Positions 8,525-17,978 are shown, counted from the stretch's first letter. The stretch is 64,000 bases of DNA from Bacillus sp. BA3 (GCA_002835675.1 PIZR01000001.1:424303-488302); one strand, 5' to 3'. Translations and numbers: made by a program. Notes: generated by a model from the sequence alone, not told the origin.

Positions 8525-9448
8525 ATGCTTCGATTATACGGGGCTTTAATCGGCCTTAGTTTGATATGGGGTTTATCGTTTGTTTTTATGAAGTGGCTGC
8601 TACCGCCTGCGGGCATTTGGGGGATTGTATTTCTCCGCTGTTTGGCGGGTGCTGTTGTTCTGCTTCCCATTTTATGGTGGAAGCGCAGGGCAATCAACTG
8701 GAAATTGCCGTGGAAAGCACTGGTCGTTGTCGGAATCTTCAATTGCGGATTAGCATGGGGATTAATACCTTTAAGTGAAACAGAGATTAACAGCAGCACG
8801 GCATCGATTTTAAATGCAACCACTCCGATCTGGACGGGGATCATCGGATTTATCATTTTTTCATACGTACTAACCGCCCGACAATGGATGGGCATTTTAA
8901 TTGGCTTCTTCGGAATTCTTGTATTGATGGATTTTCAAATCGGTCAGCTTTTCGGAAAGGAATTCATCGGGGTTGGGACAATGCTGCTAGCGTCCATCTG
9001 TTATGGTTTTGCCGGTCATTTTACGAAAAGATTTCTTTCCAGTACCAGCATATTGGTCATTACGACGTTTACGCTTCTCACGGGTGCCGTTATCGGTTTG
9101 ATCGGGATGCTAATAACAGAGCCGATAAAGCCAGTGATGTTGATGGAACCGCTGACGATTTTCGCCATAGTCGGTCTTGGGTGCTTTGGCTCTGGGGTCG
9201 GCCAGCTGATCTATTTCTACATCAATAAAAATGGCAGCCCTGAGTTAGCCGCATCTGTTACATACCTTATTCCTGCAACCGCTATGGTTTGGGGTTATGT
9301 CCTGCTGGGAGAAGCGATTAATCCCAATGTAATTATTGGCCTGCTGATTATTTTCGCAGGAGTTTATCTTTCCTCTAAGAAGTCAAAAGAAAATGATGGC
9401 ACAAACTCTTCATCCGGAAAACAAGCGGATTTGCATCACGTAAAATAA
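8525..9448 (+). CDS. EamA/DMT family transporter
   Basis: This is a 307-residue membrane protein with ten predicted helices in two EamA repeats. The first begins YGALIGLSLIWGLSFVFMKW and the second GTMLLASICYGFAGHFTKRF. The family exports amino acids and other metabolites by drug/metabolite-type antiport. I start it at ATG 8525 because CAAGGGGGAA is correctly spaced for it; an upstream in-frame TTG lacks a site. The C-terminus is a charged cytoplasmic tail. It stands alone between terminators. Substrate unknown. Confidence 0.85.
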   Translation: MLRLYGALIGLSLIWGLSFVFMKWLLPPAGIWGIVFLRCLAGAVVLLPILWWKRRAINWKLPWKALVVVGIFNCGLAWGLIPLSETEINSSTASILNATTPIWTGIIGFIIFSYVLTARQWMGILIGFFGILVLMDFQIGQLFGKEFIGVGTMLLASICYGFAGHFTKRFLSSTSILVITTFTLLTGAVIGLIGMLITEPIKPVMLMEPLTIFAIVGLGCFGSGVGQLIYFYINKNGSPELAASVTYLIPATAMVWGYVLLGEAINPNVIIGLLIIFAGVYLSSKKSKENDGTNSSSGKQADLHHVK

Positions 9449-9463
9449 GTAACCAAAACGAAA

Positions 9464-9502
9464 TAGCCCTCACCTAAAGATTTAAGTTTTTATGGTGGGG
9501 GC
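9464..9502 (+). terminator. terminator hairpin after the EamA gene
   Basis: AGCCCTCACC pairs with GGTGGGGGCT (one G-U pair), followed by a weak T-rich tail. Confidence 0.5.
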
Positions 9503-9721
9503 TTTCGTATGGTAACACATTAATATTTTTACTTCATTTTTGCCAAAGAATTGATTGATTTTCTTTGCCGCTATTTATAGCTATAGACATTAACACAAAT
9601 ACAGAATGGTCTTTACTTAAGGAAAATTGACAGTGGTGTTTTTTTGTCTGAAATTATTTTGATTTCAAGATATATTAATTTGAGATAATATTGTTGACAG
9701 TGAATGGCATTCATGATAAAT

Positions 9722-9739
9722 TATCTTTAAGTTAAGATA
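9722..9739. promoter_or_regulatory. MhqR-like operator
   Basis: TATCTTTAAGTTAAGATA has the TATCT-N8-AGATA layout of the MhqR box of B. subtilis as I remember it (TATCTCGAATTCGAGATA). It lies about 150 bp upstream of an MhqO-like gene. AAGATATATTAATT occurs twice in the same gap (from 9667 and from 9734), each time followed by an AGATA half-site. The remaining 9503-9883 sequence is AT-rich with no gene. Confidence 0.55.
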
Positions 9740-9883
9740 TATTAATTCAAGATAAAAAGAAGCATGTAAAACCTTATCAAACCCCTTTAATGAATAGCCA
9801 CTCTTATTGAAGGAAAAATATAGGGGATTAATGAAAAAGCTGAACATCCAAAAATTGATTCGTTTTAATGGGAGGAATAGTTT

Positions 9884-10861
9884 ATGAATGGATTAAAAGG
9901 TATACATCACGTAACGGCCATAACAAGTAGTGCAGAAAAGAATTATGAATTTTTCACAAATATATTAGGCATGCGTTTAGTCAAGAAAACAGTCAACCAA
10001 GATGATATCCAAACTTATCACCTGTTTTTTGCCGACGATGTTGGCGGTGCGGGTACTGACATGACATTCTTCGATTTTCCTGGTATTCCTAAAGGAGAGC
10101 ATGGGACTAATGAGATTTCCAAAACATCCTTCCGTGTACCGACTGATGCGGCATTGGAGTATTGGGTTAAACGCTTTGACCGTTTAGAGGTAAAGAATAC
10201 AGGAATCCAAGAACAGTTTGGCAAAAAGATCATTTCTTTTGTGGATTTTGATGATCAGCAATATCAATTGATTTCAGATGAAAATAATGAAGGGGTTGCA
10301 GCTGGAATCCCTTGGCAAAAAGGGCCGATTCCTCTGGAATACGCTATTACAGGATTAGGACCAATTTTCATTCGGATCGCCAATTTCGATTACTTTAAAG
10401 AAATGATGGAAAAAGTCCTATTATTCAAAGAAATAGACAAGGAAGGATCATTTCACCTATTTGAGGTAGGGGAAGGTGGGAATGGTGCTCAAGTTATCGT
10501 CGAGCATAATTCGATCCTCCCTCAGGCACGGCAGGGTTTTGGGACTGTTCACCATACAGCCTTCCGTGTTGAAGACCGTTCCGTTCTGGAAGAATGGATC
10601 AAACGAATGGAAAGCTTCCAATTTCATACGTCCGGTTATGTTGATCGTCACTTCTTTGAGTCGCTTTACGTAAGAGTGGCGCCGCAAATTTTATTCGAGT
10701 TTGCCACGGACGGTCCTGGATTTATGGGGGATGAGCCGTATGAAACGCTTGGGGAAAAGTTATCTTTACCACCGTTCTTAGAACCAAAAAGGGAGCAAAT
10801 CGAAAAGTTGGTCCGTCCCATTGATACAGTAAGAAGCACCAAAGAATTCATTAAAGAATAA
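9884..10861 (+). CDS. ring-cleaving dioxygenase / glyoxalase family protein (MhqO-like)
   Basis: This 325-residue protein has two vicinal-oxygen-chelate modules. The first opens GIHHVTAITSS, with metal-ligand His near residue 8; the second has GTVHHTAFRVED near 220 and the APQILFEFATDGPGF Glu near 270. This is the ring-cleaving dioxygenase family of MhqA/MhqE/MhqO, thought to open hydroquinones under quinone and electrophile stress. The operator-like sequence upstream and the nitroreductase downstream match the mhqN-mhqO pairing of the MhqR regulon. Start is ATG after GGGAGGAATAG. Confidence 0.85.
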   Translation: MNGLKGIHHVTAITSSAEKNYEFFTNILGMRLVKKTVNQDDIQTYHLFFADDVGGAGTDMTFFDFPGIPKGEHGTNEISKTSFRVPTDAALEYWVKRFDRLEVKNTGIQEQFGKKIISFVDFDDQQYQLISDENNEGVAAGIPWQKGPIPLEYAITGLGPIFIRIANFDYFKEMMEKVLLFKEIDKEGSFHLFEVGEGGNGAQVIVEHNSILPQARQGFGTVHHTAFRVEDRSVLEEWIKRMESFQFHTSGYVDRHFFESLYVRVAPQILFEFATDGPGFMGDEPYETLGEKLSLPPFLEPKREQIEKLVRPIDTVRSTKEFIKE

Positions 10862-10972
10862 TTGACAATCTTTAGCGAATGATATGTTGGTTTATGCCCA
10901 TACTAAAACAGGTAGAAAATAAAAAATGGAATAATCATTTGAAATAGAAAAAATGCTCTGGAGGAATGACTT

Positions 10973-11572
10973 ATGACAAAAGATTTTTACACGGCCATTA
11001 AAGATAGACGTTCATTTTATGGAATCAATAAAGAGGTCGGAGTATCCGATGAGAAAATTAAAGAAATAGTAGAATTTGCGGTAAAACATACGCCATCGGC
11101 TTTTAATTCCCAATCCTCACGCCTTGTTGTTTTGACAGGATCGGCCCATGATAAATTATGGGATATTACGACGCAGGCATTAAAGAAAGCGGTTGGTGAG
11201 GGAGATTTCTCTGGCACTCAACAAAAAATGGATTCATTTAAAGCGGGATATGGGTCAATATTATTCTTTGAAGATGAATCTGTTGTGAAATCACTTCAAG
11301 AACAATTTGCAACGTATGCCGATAACTTCCCAATCTGGTCACAACAAACATCAGGCATGCATCAATTAGTTGTTTGGACGGCACTTGAAGCAGAAGGAAT
11401 GGGAGCAACTTTACAGCATTATAATCCTCTAATTGATGATGAAGTGAAAAAAGAATGGAGTGTTCCAAGCAATTGGAAATTGATTGCGCAAATGCCATTT
11501 GGAAATCCAACAGCTCAACCGGGTGATAAAGAATTCAAACCACTTGAGGATCGTATAAAATTTTATAAATAA
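10973..11572 (+). CDS. nitroreductase family protein (MhqN/Frm2-Hbn1-like)
   Basis: This 199-residue FMN-dependent nitroreductase has AIKDRRSFYGIN at the N-terminus (FMN-phosphate Arg) and the HTPSAFNSQSSRLVVL stretch near residue 45. It also has GMHQLVVWTALEAEGMGATLQHYNP (first part near 128) and a C-terminal AQMPFGNP. The family reduces nitro compounds and quinones with NAD(P)H. Together with the upstream dioxygenase it resembles the quinone-detoxifying MhqN-MhqO pair. Start follows CTGGAGGAATGACTT, and a strong terminator ends the unit. Confidence 0.85.
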   Translation: MTKDFYTAIKDRRSFYGINKEVGVSDEKIKEIVEFAVKHTPSAFNSQSSRLVVLTGSAHDKLWDITTQALKKAVGEGDFSGTQQKMDSFKAGYGSILFFEDESVVKSLQEQFATYADNFPIWSQQTSGMHQLVVWTALEAEGMGATLQHYNPLIDDEVKKEWSVPSNWKLIAQMPFGNPTAQPGDKEFKPLEDRIKFYK

Positions 11573-11597
11573 AGAGGACTGATAAGAGCAACCTTGT

Positions 11598-11626
11598 AAA
11601 GAGCCAATTCTAATTGGCTCTTTTTT
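11598..11626 (+). terminator. strong terminator of the mhq-like unit
   Basis: A perfect 12-bp stem, AAAGAGCCAATT paired with AATTGGCTCTTT around CT, runs into a T-tract. Confidence 0.8.
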
Positions 11627-11671
11627 GTTTATTGCCCTGTGTGGAAAGTGACTATACCTTATGTAAAAGCT

Positions 11672-13015
11672 TTATAAGTAATAGTTCTGCTTGTTATTCA
11701 ATTCTTTAAAAATGATAGCTATTCCTTGGTCCAGTTTTTGTAGATTTGTATTGGACACGTTTAATTTTAATATTTTTTCCTGGTGAAAGCCATCTAAATA
11801 ATTTTGACCCATCGTCTCTACCAGTACTTGTTGATTCTGTAAGTTTTTGATGAGGTGAGTACTATTTAAACGATTAGGCAGTACGATATGTGCGTTCATA
11901 CATATGGATGCTGGGCGATAAAAGCCTGGAGTAGAGTACTTTTCCAGAGCATCATATAGCAAGTTTGCACGCCCTAAATAGGAGAGCCGTACCTTGTTTC
12001 TATGGCGTTCAAACATACCGCTTTTTATGTAGATTTCCAAGGCAGCTTGTGAAATCATGGAACTATCAATATCAGCTGTTCTTTTATATAGTTGGAAGCT
12101 GTCCGTTAATGGTTTAGGCAATACGGCAACACCTATGCGTAATCCTGGAAACATTATTTTAGAGAAGCTTTTTAAATAAATGACCATGTTATGGGTATCC
12201 TCGGAAAAAATAGGGTCCACCTTCATATTTTCTTCGAAATCTGCTAAATAATCATCTTCTACAATATAGACACCATACTTTACTGCAAGTTTTAGTATCT
12301 CCTCTCTTTCCATTTTAGAGTAAGATGTCCCTAACGGATTATGAAAACGAGGCATCGTATAAAAGAATTTAATTTCCTGATCACTAAAAATCCGTTCTAA
12401 TTCCCCTAAATCAATACCTTCTGCTGTTCGTTGGATTCCTAGCACGGGAATCTTGTACGCTTTCAATTGCTCCACAAATAGATGATAACTAGGCTGCTCA
12501 ACAAGTATATGGGTACGTTCATTTGGAAAGGGGATGAACGTTAATAAGGAAAGTGCTTGCTGCACGCCAGAAGTAATGAAAATCTGTTCTTCTTTTGCGA
12601 AAACCTGATACTGCTCTAATTGTTTTTGTATCACTTTAATTAAAGAGGGCAGTCCTTTAGGAGTGCCATAGATAAACAATTCTTGCTGATAGGTATCGAT
12701 GGCTTTGTTGATACAATGTTGAAAGTCATGATACGGAAATTGATGCCAAGCAGGAGCGGAAGTAACAAAGTCGATTTCCATTGTTGGTTCGCTTTTACCA
12801 TCAAATTCTTTTTGGACGACATAATATCCACTTTTAGGAACCGCGTAGATTAAATGCCTCTTTTCCAATTCTTGCAGTGCTTTCAAGACTGTACTTTTAC
12901 TACATTGATGTTGATCGCTTAATTGACGAATAGATGGGAGTTTAAAGCCCGCTTTGAGCCGTCCATTCTGGATGAGAGATTCAAATTCATTAAACAAGGC
13001 TATGTATTTTAGCAT
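11672..13015 (-). CDS. MocR/GntR family PLP-dependent regulator
   Basis: This 447-residue fusion has an N-terminal GntR winged helix (LPSIRQLSDQHQCSKSTVLKA, positions 26-46 without the last residues; then LEKRHLIYAVPKSGYYV) and a fold-type I aminotransferase domain. The PLP Lys is in YLKSFSKIMFPGLRIG near residue 262. MocR regulators sense amino acids, PLP or GABA-like ligands through the aminotransferase domain. It diverges from two EamA exporter genes, a frequent MocR pairing, and an 8-bp-arm inverted repeat lies between them. It probably activates or represses those exporters. ATG 13015 has AGGAGG just upstream. Confidence 0.88.
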   Translation of the reverse strand: MLKYIALFNEFESLIQNGRLKAGFKLPSIRQLSDQHQCSKSTVLKALQELEKRHLIYAVPKSGYYVVQKEFDGKSEPTMEIDFVTSAPAWHQFPYHDFQHCINKAIDTYQQELFIYGTPKGLPSLIKVIQKQLEQYQVFAKEEQIFITSGVQQALSLLTFIPFPNERTHILVEQPSYHLFVEQLKAYKIPVLGIQRTAEGIDLGELERIFSDQEIKFFYTMPRFHNPLGTSYSKMEREEILKLAVKYGVYIVEDDYLADFEENMKVDPIFSEDTHNMVIYLKSFSKIMFPGLRIGVAVLPKPLTDSFQLYKRTADIDSSMISQAALEIYIKSGMFERHRNKVRLSYLGRANLLYDALEKYSTPGFYRPASICMNAHIVLPNRLNSTHLIKNLQNQQVLVETMGQNYLDGFHQEKILKLNVSNTNLQKLDQGIAIIFKELNNKQNYYL

Positions 13016-13062
13016 GAATACCTCCTAAAACTGTACCGTTACAGATGCTTCTTATTTGTATT

Positions 13063-13091
13063 GTATCGTAGTGGAACTTTTAATACGATAC
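13063..13091. promoter_or_regulatory. candidate MocR operator
   Basis: GTATCGTA (13063-13070) and TACGATAC (13084-13091) form perfect 8-bp arms with a 13-bp spacer, centred between the divergent MocR and EamA genes. Confidence 0.55.
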
Positions 13092-13130
13092 TAACAACCG
13101 GCCGGGTGTTAAAAGGAGGAGTTACTAAAT

Positions 13131-14087
13131 ATGCCAGAAAATAAAAAAGCCTATTTTGCGGCGATACTATATGCCATTATTATTGGATTTTCATTTATCT
13201 TTACAAAAATATCATTAATGGAAGCTAGTCGGTTAGATACATTGGCACATCGATTTACGATGGCTTTTTTGATCGCCATAATTTTTAAGCTATATAGGAG
13301 GACATCAGTGAAAATAAGTGCAAAGGATACTTTGAAAATTCTTCCGTTGGTGTTCCTTTATCCAATTTTATTCTTTACATTTCAAGTGTTTGGTCTCTTG
13401 TATACCTCATCTTCAGAGGCGGGTATTATCCAAGCTACCATACCAATTTTTACGTTATTATCAGCTTCATTATTTTTGAAAGAATACGCTGGTAGAGGTC
13501 AGAAATTCTTTCTTTATTTATCTGTGATGGGGGTTATCTTTATCTTTGTCATGAATGACTTGCAACTTGCGGATCACAGTTTGAAAGGAACGATCCTGAT
13601 CTTATTATCCTCGATTGCTGCCGCTCTCTATAATGTGGTGGCGAGGAAGGTAACAAAGCAATATTCACTATTTACGTTAACTTATGTGATGACGTTCTTT
13701 GGTTTTGTGACTTTTAATAGTATGGACGTCATCAACCATATAATTAACCAATCTATTAGTAGCTTTTTATTACCCTTCACAAGTAGTGCATTCCTCATTT
13801 CAATCGTATATCTTGGGGTATTATCGTCACTGCTTACTGCTTTTTTATCAAACTATTCATTATCTATATTACCAGCATCTAAAATGAGCGTTTTCAGTAA
13901 TTTAGCGACATTGATTACGATAATAGCAGGGGTGATTTTCTTACATGAAACGATTCATTATTATCATGTAATAGGTGCAATGGTTATTCTTGCTGGGGTA
14001 ATCGGCACGAATTATTTTGGTGGAATTCAATCAAAGGATAATAGTAAGACTTTTGCCGATCCATTGCTGAAAAGAGAGGTAAAGTGA
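13131..14087 (+). CDS. EamA/DMT family transporter, first of a pair
   Basis: This 318-residue protein has ten hydrophobic helices in two EamA repeats: the first from AAILYAIIIGFSFIFTK, the second from GTILILLSSIAAALYNVVAR. Families of this type export amino acids or metabolites. It is divergent from MocR and joined to a second EamA gene whose ATG directly follows its TGA, so the two may act together or form a heteromer. A strong AAAGGAGGAG site precedes ATG. Confidence 0.88.
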   Translation: MPENKKAYFAAILYAIIIGFSFIFTKISLMEASRLDTLAHRFTMAFLIAIIFKLYRRTSVKISAKDTLKILPLVFLYPILFFTFQVFGLLYTSSSEAGIIQATIPIFTLLSASLFLKEYAGRGQKFFLYLSVMGVIFIFVMNDLQLADHSLKGTILILLSSIAAALYNVVARKVTKQYSLFTLTYVMTFFGFVTFNSMDVINHIINQSISSFLLPFTSSAFLISIVYLGVLSSLLTAFLSNYSLSILPASKMSVFSNLATLITIIAGVIFLHETIHYYHVIGAMVILAGVIGTNYFGGIQSKDNSKTFADPLLKREVK

Positions 14088-14972
14088 ATGAATAAATATG
14101 TGTTGTTACTCTTGATTAGTGGTATATGGGGATCTCAATTTTTCTTTATTGCATTAGTCATAGATAATGTTGGGGTTATTACTTTGTCAGCCATCAAAGC
14201 ATGTATCGGTGGTATCTGTTTACTCTTCTTAGGTTTTTTTTTATCAAAAGAAGAGCGAAGAGTACCCAGGACTTATTATAAATGGTATATAATCATTGCT
14301 TTTTTCGAGGTTGTACTGCCATTCGTGTTTATTGCACAAGGCCAGAAATCGGTGCCTAGCAGTATCGCAGCGGTGCTGATTGGAATGGTTCCCGTCTTTA
14401 CCATCCTCTTTTTACTAGCATTTTTCAAAAGAAAAAGCACAATGCCGGAGATTACAAGTATCCTATTCGGATTTGCAGGTATTGTCTTCCTTTCCTGGCC
14501 AACACAAGGAATCCAAGACCTTTCTAACAGTATTCAGGGGAACATCCTATTGATATTGGCTGCTATGAGTTTTGGATTATCATTGATTTTAATGGAGAAA
14601 TTAAACGAGGGATCTTCCGTTATTCATATGAGAAATGTATTACTGATTGCCAGTGCATTGCTCATACCCATGTCCCTTTTGTTTGAGCAATCTTTCAAAT
14701 TGGATTTAGCACGATCTCAATCTATCTACTTAGCGATTTTAGGCATTTTCCATGCTGGTGTTGTTTATGCATTATTTAATAGGCTGATTCGGCAAGAAGG
14801 CGCATTATTTACTTCATATAGTAATTATATAGTGCCTGTCATCGGAATGATTATAGGCTTTTTCTTTTTACATGAAGCGTTGTCTATTCATCAGTTGATT
14901 GGAATGGGAATAGTTATGACGTCATTAGTTTTTTTAGACGGAAAAATAATAACCAAGTTGATAAGAAAGTAG
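14088..14972 (+). CDS. EamA/DMT family transporter, second of a pair
   Basis: This 294-residue protein has ten membrane segments in two EamA repeats: LLLLISGIWGSQFFFIALV at the start and GNILLILAAMSFGLSLILME near residue 155. It begins on the base after the stop of the previous EamA gene, implying coupled translation. It is probably under MocR control. Substrate unknown; amino acid or cofactor-precursor export is an inference from the MocR pairing. Confidence 0.86.
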   Translation: MNKYVLLLLISGIWGSQFFFIALVIDNVGVITLSAIKACIGGICLLFLGFFLSKEERRVPRTYYKWYIIIAFFEVVLPFVFIAQGQKSVPSSIAAVLIGMVPVFTILFLLAFFKRKSTMPEITSILFGFAGIVFLSWPTQGIQDLSNSIQGNILLILAAMSFGLSLILMEKLNEGSSVIHMRNVLLIASALLIPMSLLFEQSFKLDLARSQSIYLAILGIFHAGVVYALFNRLIRQEGALFTSYSNYIVPVIGMIIGFFFLHEALSIHQLIGMGIVMTSLVFLDGKIITKLIRK

Positions 14973-15127
14973 TATTTTATTATATGAGTTCTGGTCCGTT
15001 ATCTTTAATTGTACTAATAAAGGCAGTAAGTTTAGAACTCGTATATTTAACGAAACCAAATTGAGAAAAGGGGAGCAGGTTTTTTGTAAGATCATTTTTT
15101 GTTTTTTGATCCGCAAATGATTTATAT

Positions 15128-15173
15128 AGTGGAAGAAGCATCTGCTGAGGTTCATGCAGATGCTTCTTCCACT
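15128..15173. other. long perfect hairpin between convergent genes
   Basis: Eighteen-bp perfect arms (left 15128-15145, beginning AGTGGAAGAAGCATCTGC; right 15156-15173) surround a 10-nt loop. Neither side has a clear T-tract, so it may work as a bidirectional terminator or processing stem. Confidence 0.5.
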
Positions 15174-15208
15174 AAAAGGGCTAACTGAATTATAGGCGTA
15201 ATAAATGC

Positions 15209-15778
15209 TTATATTTTTATTTTTTCTGCATTAGATAGTGAAGTATTTTTCTCCATCTTCATTATAATAAATCCACTCCAGGCAAACATTAAGGAGGCAA
15301 TGTAAAAGATGCTGCCAATCGTTAAAAAGTCGACTAAATATCCGGTTGCAATCACCGCTGCTGCAGCACCGATGGATGTCCAAACATGGTAGTTTCCAAT
15401 TTCCTCACCCGCTGTTTTCTTCGTAACATATCTTGCAAGTACGGTTTTTTCAGTGTTTTTTTGCACTGCCCCAAGTACCCCCATAATGATTTGCAGGAGG
15501 TAGACATGCCAAATTTCATATGCGAGAGGAAAGGCAAGAAGGATTAATGCCATCCCCCATGAATAGATAAGGAGAAAAGCTTTGTCACCGGCTTTGTCAG
15601 TGAATTTTCCGATTAAAGGATAACTAACTGCAGCAGTCAGTGAGAATATTCCATATGCCCACCCGAATTGTGAATAACTTGTACCTACATTTTTGATCAG
15701 CAAAATATAAAAAGGGAAAATCATGCTGGCAGCCATTCCAACAGTGCCTTGGTAAAAAACAAACCGTTTATAATTCAT
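15209..15778 (-). CDS. half-length MFS-type membrane protein
   Basis: This 189-residue protein has about six membrane helices, half of a usual MFS transporter. It carries an MFS loop-like PLIGKFTDKAGDKAF near residue 55 and a second-half-like start. It has its own ATG, which overlaps the stop of the upstream FAD oxidase (ATGA), and an intact end, so it looks like a stable short gene and not obvious debris. It could dimerise into a full transporter, or be the surviving half of an older one. It probably works with the oxidase. Confidence 0.7.
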   Translation of the reverse strand: MNYKRFVFYQGTVGMAASMIFPFYILLIKNVGTSYSQFGWAYGIFSLTAAVSYPLIGKFTDKAGDKAFLLIYSWGMALILLAFPLAYEIWHVYLLQIIMGVLGAVQKNTEKTVLARYVTKKTAGEEIGNYHVWTSIGAAAAVIATGYLVDFLTIGSIFYIASLMFAWSGFIIMKMEKNTSLSNAEKIKI

Positions 15779-17205
15779 GGATGATACTCCTCATAGAAAA
15801 GATTCATGAAGCGATTATCAGGATCATACTTCTTCTTTAATCGAAAGAATTCCTCAGTATGCGGATAAGCTTCATATAATTGGGTCTTGGTTGGATACCC
15901 ATAATAGGGCAAATAGTAGCTTCCGTTATGGTCAAGCGTCACATTAATCATATTACGGATGACCCTTCCCGTATTTTCCTTACTATCGTTATCTGTCCCT
16001 TGATTGATGAGCATCACAAGAGCGAACATATCATCCTTGGCATAGGACATGAGTGATTCATCATTATGTTCAACATAACGAATTGTAATATTTAATAAAT
16101 TAAAATCTTTCTCATCAGATAAGGTATTTCTTAAATCATCGATATAATCTGCAAATTGATCAATCGGAACGAAGTATTCTTGCAGCACTTCAGTTTTGGT
16201 GGGGTTGCTGTAATCCATAAAGGCTGAGTCCGACCGCATCACATTATTCCTCGAAACCAAGTTGCCAGCAATATTGGCCGTGTAGGCTTTTTGAGTTTCC
16301 CAAAACCTTTTTTTACCCCAGTCATTAAATCGTGATAGGCCAAGAAAGAATTTAGGCACGGCAATGATCGTTTCCCGTTTGAGAGTATTGTAGTCAGATA
16401 GCTGTGTTTGGTCATTTGCCTTATAATAGTCCGTTACATACATTTCATCCAAATAGGAGCCAGGAGCAACCGATATTCTCGCAAGATGCATTTTAACATC
16501 ATCGTTATTGAGAACTTCTCTTTTAAAGTACGACGTATATTCATCATAATGAAGTGATTTAGTTTTAATGTTATAAAGTTCGTCATCGGTAAGGTGGAGT
16601 GTTACATCAAGTATTACGCCAAACAAACCATACCCGCCAATAACCGAATGGAAGAGCTCCGAATTTTCTTCGCGGCTCACTGTTAGGATTTGTCCTTTTG
16701 CGTTAAGCAATCTAAAAGAATCCACGGTTTCTATCAAGGCATGATGACGGATATCGCGGCCATGGACATTAACGCTCAAAGAACCGCCGATGGTAAAAAT
16801 ATTTTGAGATTGACTGACTTTCAGTGCAAGTCCATATGGGTTGATATATTCCTGGAGAGCAGCCCAGGTTGCCCCGCTTTGGACCGTGATTCGTTTTTCT
16901 TTTACATCCAAATCAAGTATTTTATCATAGTGCTTCATATCGAGCAGGATCCCATTTGGATATAATGTCTGCCCTCCTTGGCTATGCTGCATTCCGGCAA
17001 TGGAAATGGGATCATCGTTTTTTTCGGCATCCATAACGACCTTTTTGATTTCTTCTTCACTATCTTCCGCCTTAATCGTTTTCATTTTAACCGGCATCAG
17101 CCGGCTGATATCTTTGGCAATAGGGTGGTCAAGCCTGAAATTAAAAGCCTGCAGCGATAATCCAAATAATAGTGCATATAGGATGATAAATAAAAATCGT
17201 TTCAT
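15775..17205 (-). CDS. membrane-anchored FAD-binding oxidase
   Basis: This 476-residue protein begins with a signal-anchor-like helix (FLFIILYALLFGLSLQAF) and continues with a vanillyl-alcohol-oxidase-type FAD domain: SIAGMQHSQGGQTLYPNG near residue 75, VQSGATWAALQEYI near 115, GGSLSVNVHGRD near 147. The C-terminal half has a sugar-lactone-oxidase-like end, LKKKYDPDNRFMNLF. The flavin domain should lie outside the membrane. It oxidises an unknown alcohol, aldonolactone or similar compound. It is coupled by 4 bp to the half-MFS gene and sits downstream of a TetR gene on the same strand. Confidence 0.8.
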   Translation of the reverse strand: MKRFLFIILYALLFGLSLQAFNFRLDHPIAKDISRLMPVKMKTIKAEDSEEEIKKVVMDAEKNDDPISIAGMQHSQGGQTLYPNGILLDMKHYDKILDLDVKEKRITVQSGATWAALQEYINPYGLALKVSQSQNIFTIGGSLSVNVHGRDIRHHALIETVDSFRLLNAKGQILTVSREENSELFHSVIGGYGLFGVILDVTLHLTDDELYNIKTKSLHYDEYTSYFKREVLNNDDVKMHLARISVAPGSYLDEMYVTDYYKANDQTQLSDYNTLKRETIIAVPKFFLGLSRFNDWGKKRFWETQKAYTANIAGNLVSRNNVMRSDSAFMDYSNPTKTEVLQEYFVPIDQFADYIDDLRNTLSDEKDFNLLNITIRYVEHNDESLMSYAKDDMFALVMLINQGTDNDSKENTGRVIRNMINVTLDHNGSYYLPYYGYPTKTQLYEAYPHTEEFFRLKKKYDPDNRFMNLFYEEYHP

Positions 17206-17372
17206 GATATCTGGCTTTCGACTCCTTGTTTAATATGTCTGACACTCAATTGAAAATAATGAAAAAGTATGACTTTATAGATTAATGGAGTTACCCTTAC
17301 CATTCAGTGAGATTGGGGTTAATATTGAATTAATGTCAGATTTTTCAAAAATGAATCTTTTGATTTAAGGTA

Positions 17373-17978
17373 TTAGTTCTTAGTTTTCAGCCCGTTAATG
17401 ATTGTTTTGGTTAGCGGTATGGATAGTGATTCCAAGCTTTGTTCTGAGTTGTTTAATCCCCAATGATAGATGATTCCCATTAGGCTTTGGGTGATTAGTT
17501 GTGAAACTTCGTTAACTGATTGGTCAGTGCCAATGTCGTTTTGTTCTTTCGCCTCTTCAATTAATGAACGAATAATTAGGAAGAGTGAGCGATTTGAATT
17601 TGAAAAGTATGTATGTTCTTTCGAATCTAAAGCGGAACTGTAAATCACTTTCATTAAATCTTTGCCCATTTCTTCTTCCAGAAAACGCATCAATTTGCGT
17701 ATGAAAATAAATAATTTCTCGGTAGCGTCCATATCGACTGGGAACGAACGGAAGACTTCACGATAGTAATCATCAACTTCTATGAATCTCACTAAAAAAA
17801 TATCCGATTTCGCTGAAAAGTGTTGGTAAAATGACCCTTTTGATGTGCCGCTTTTTTTCACGATTTCGTCAACGGTGACTTTATCATAACCTTTTTCGCT
17901 AAATAGCTTTAAAGATATTTTTAATATTTTTTCACGAGTCTTTTCTCCCCTAAGCTGTTTCTTTCTAGGCTCAATCAT
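17373..17978 (-). CDS. TetR family transcriptional regulator
   Basis: This 201-residue protein has a TetR DNA-binding head: TREKILKISLKLFSEKGYD, then TVDEIVKKSGTSKGSFYQHF at about residues 35-54. It is followed by an all-helical ligand-binding body. It lies upstream of the FAD oxidase and half-MFS genes on the same strand, and may control them and itself. A small palindrome (18030-18041) is in its upstream region. ATG 17978 is preceded by TTTGGAGG. Ligand unknown. Confidence 0.88.
   Translation of the reverse strand: MIEPRKKQLRGEKTREKILKISLKLFSEKGYDKVTVDEIVKKSGTSKGSFYQHFSAKSDIFLVRFIEVDDYYREVFRSFPVDMDATEKLFIFIRKLMRFLEEEMGKDLMKVIYSSALDSKEHTYFSNSNRSLFLIIRSLIEEAKEQNDIGTDQSVNEVSQLITQSLMGIIYHWGLNNSEQSLESLSIPLTKTIINGLKTKN

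Noticed and set aside
8443..8895. 150-codon frame on the minus strand
   Set aside because: It is antisense to the EamA gene, has no ribosome binding site and no recognisable domain.
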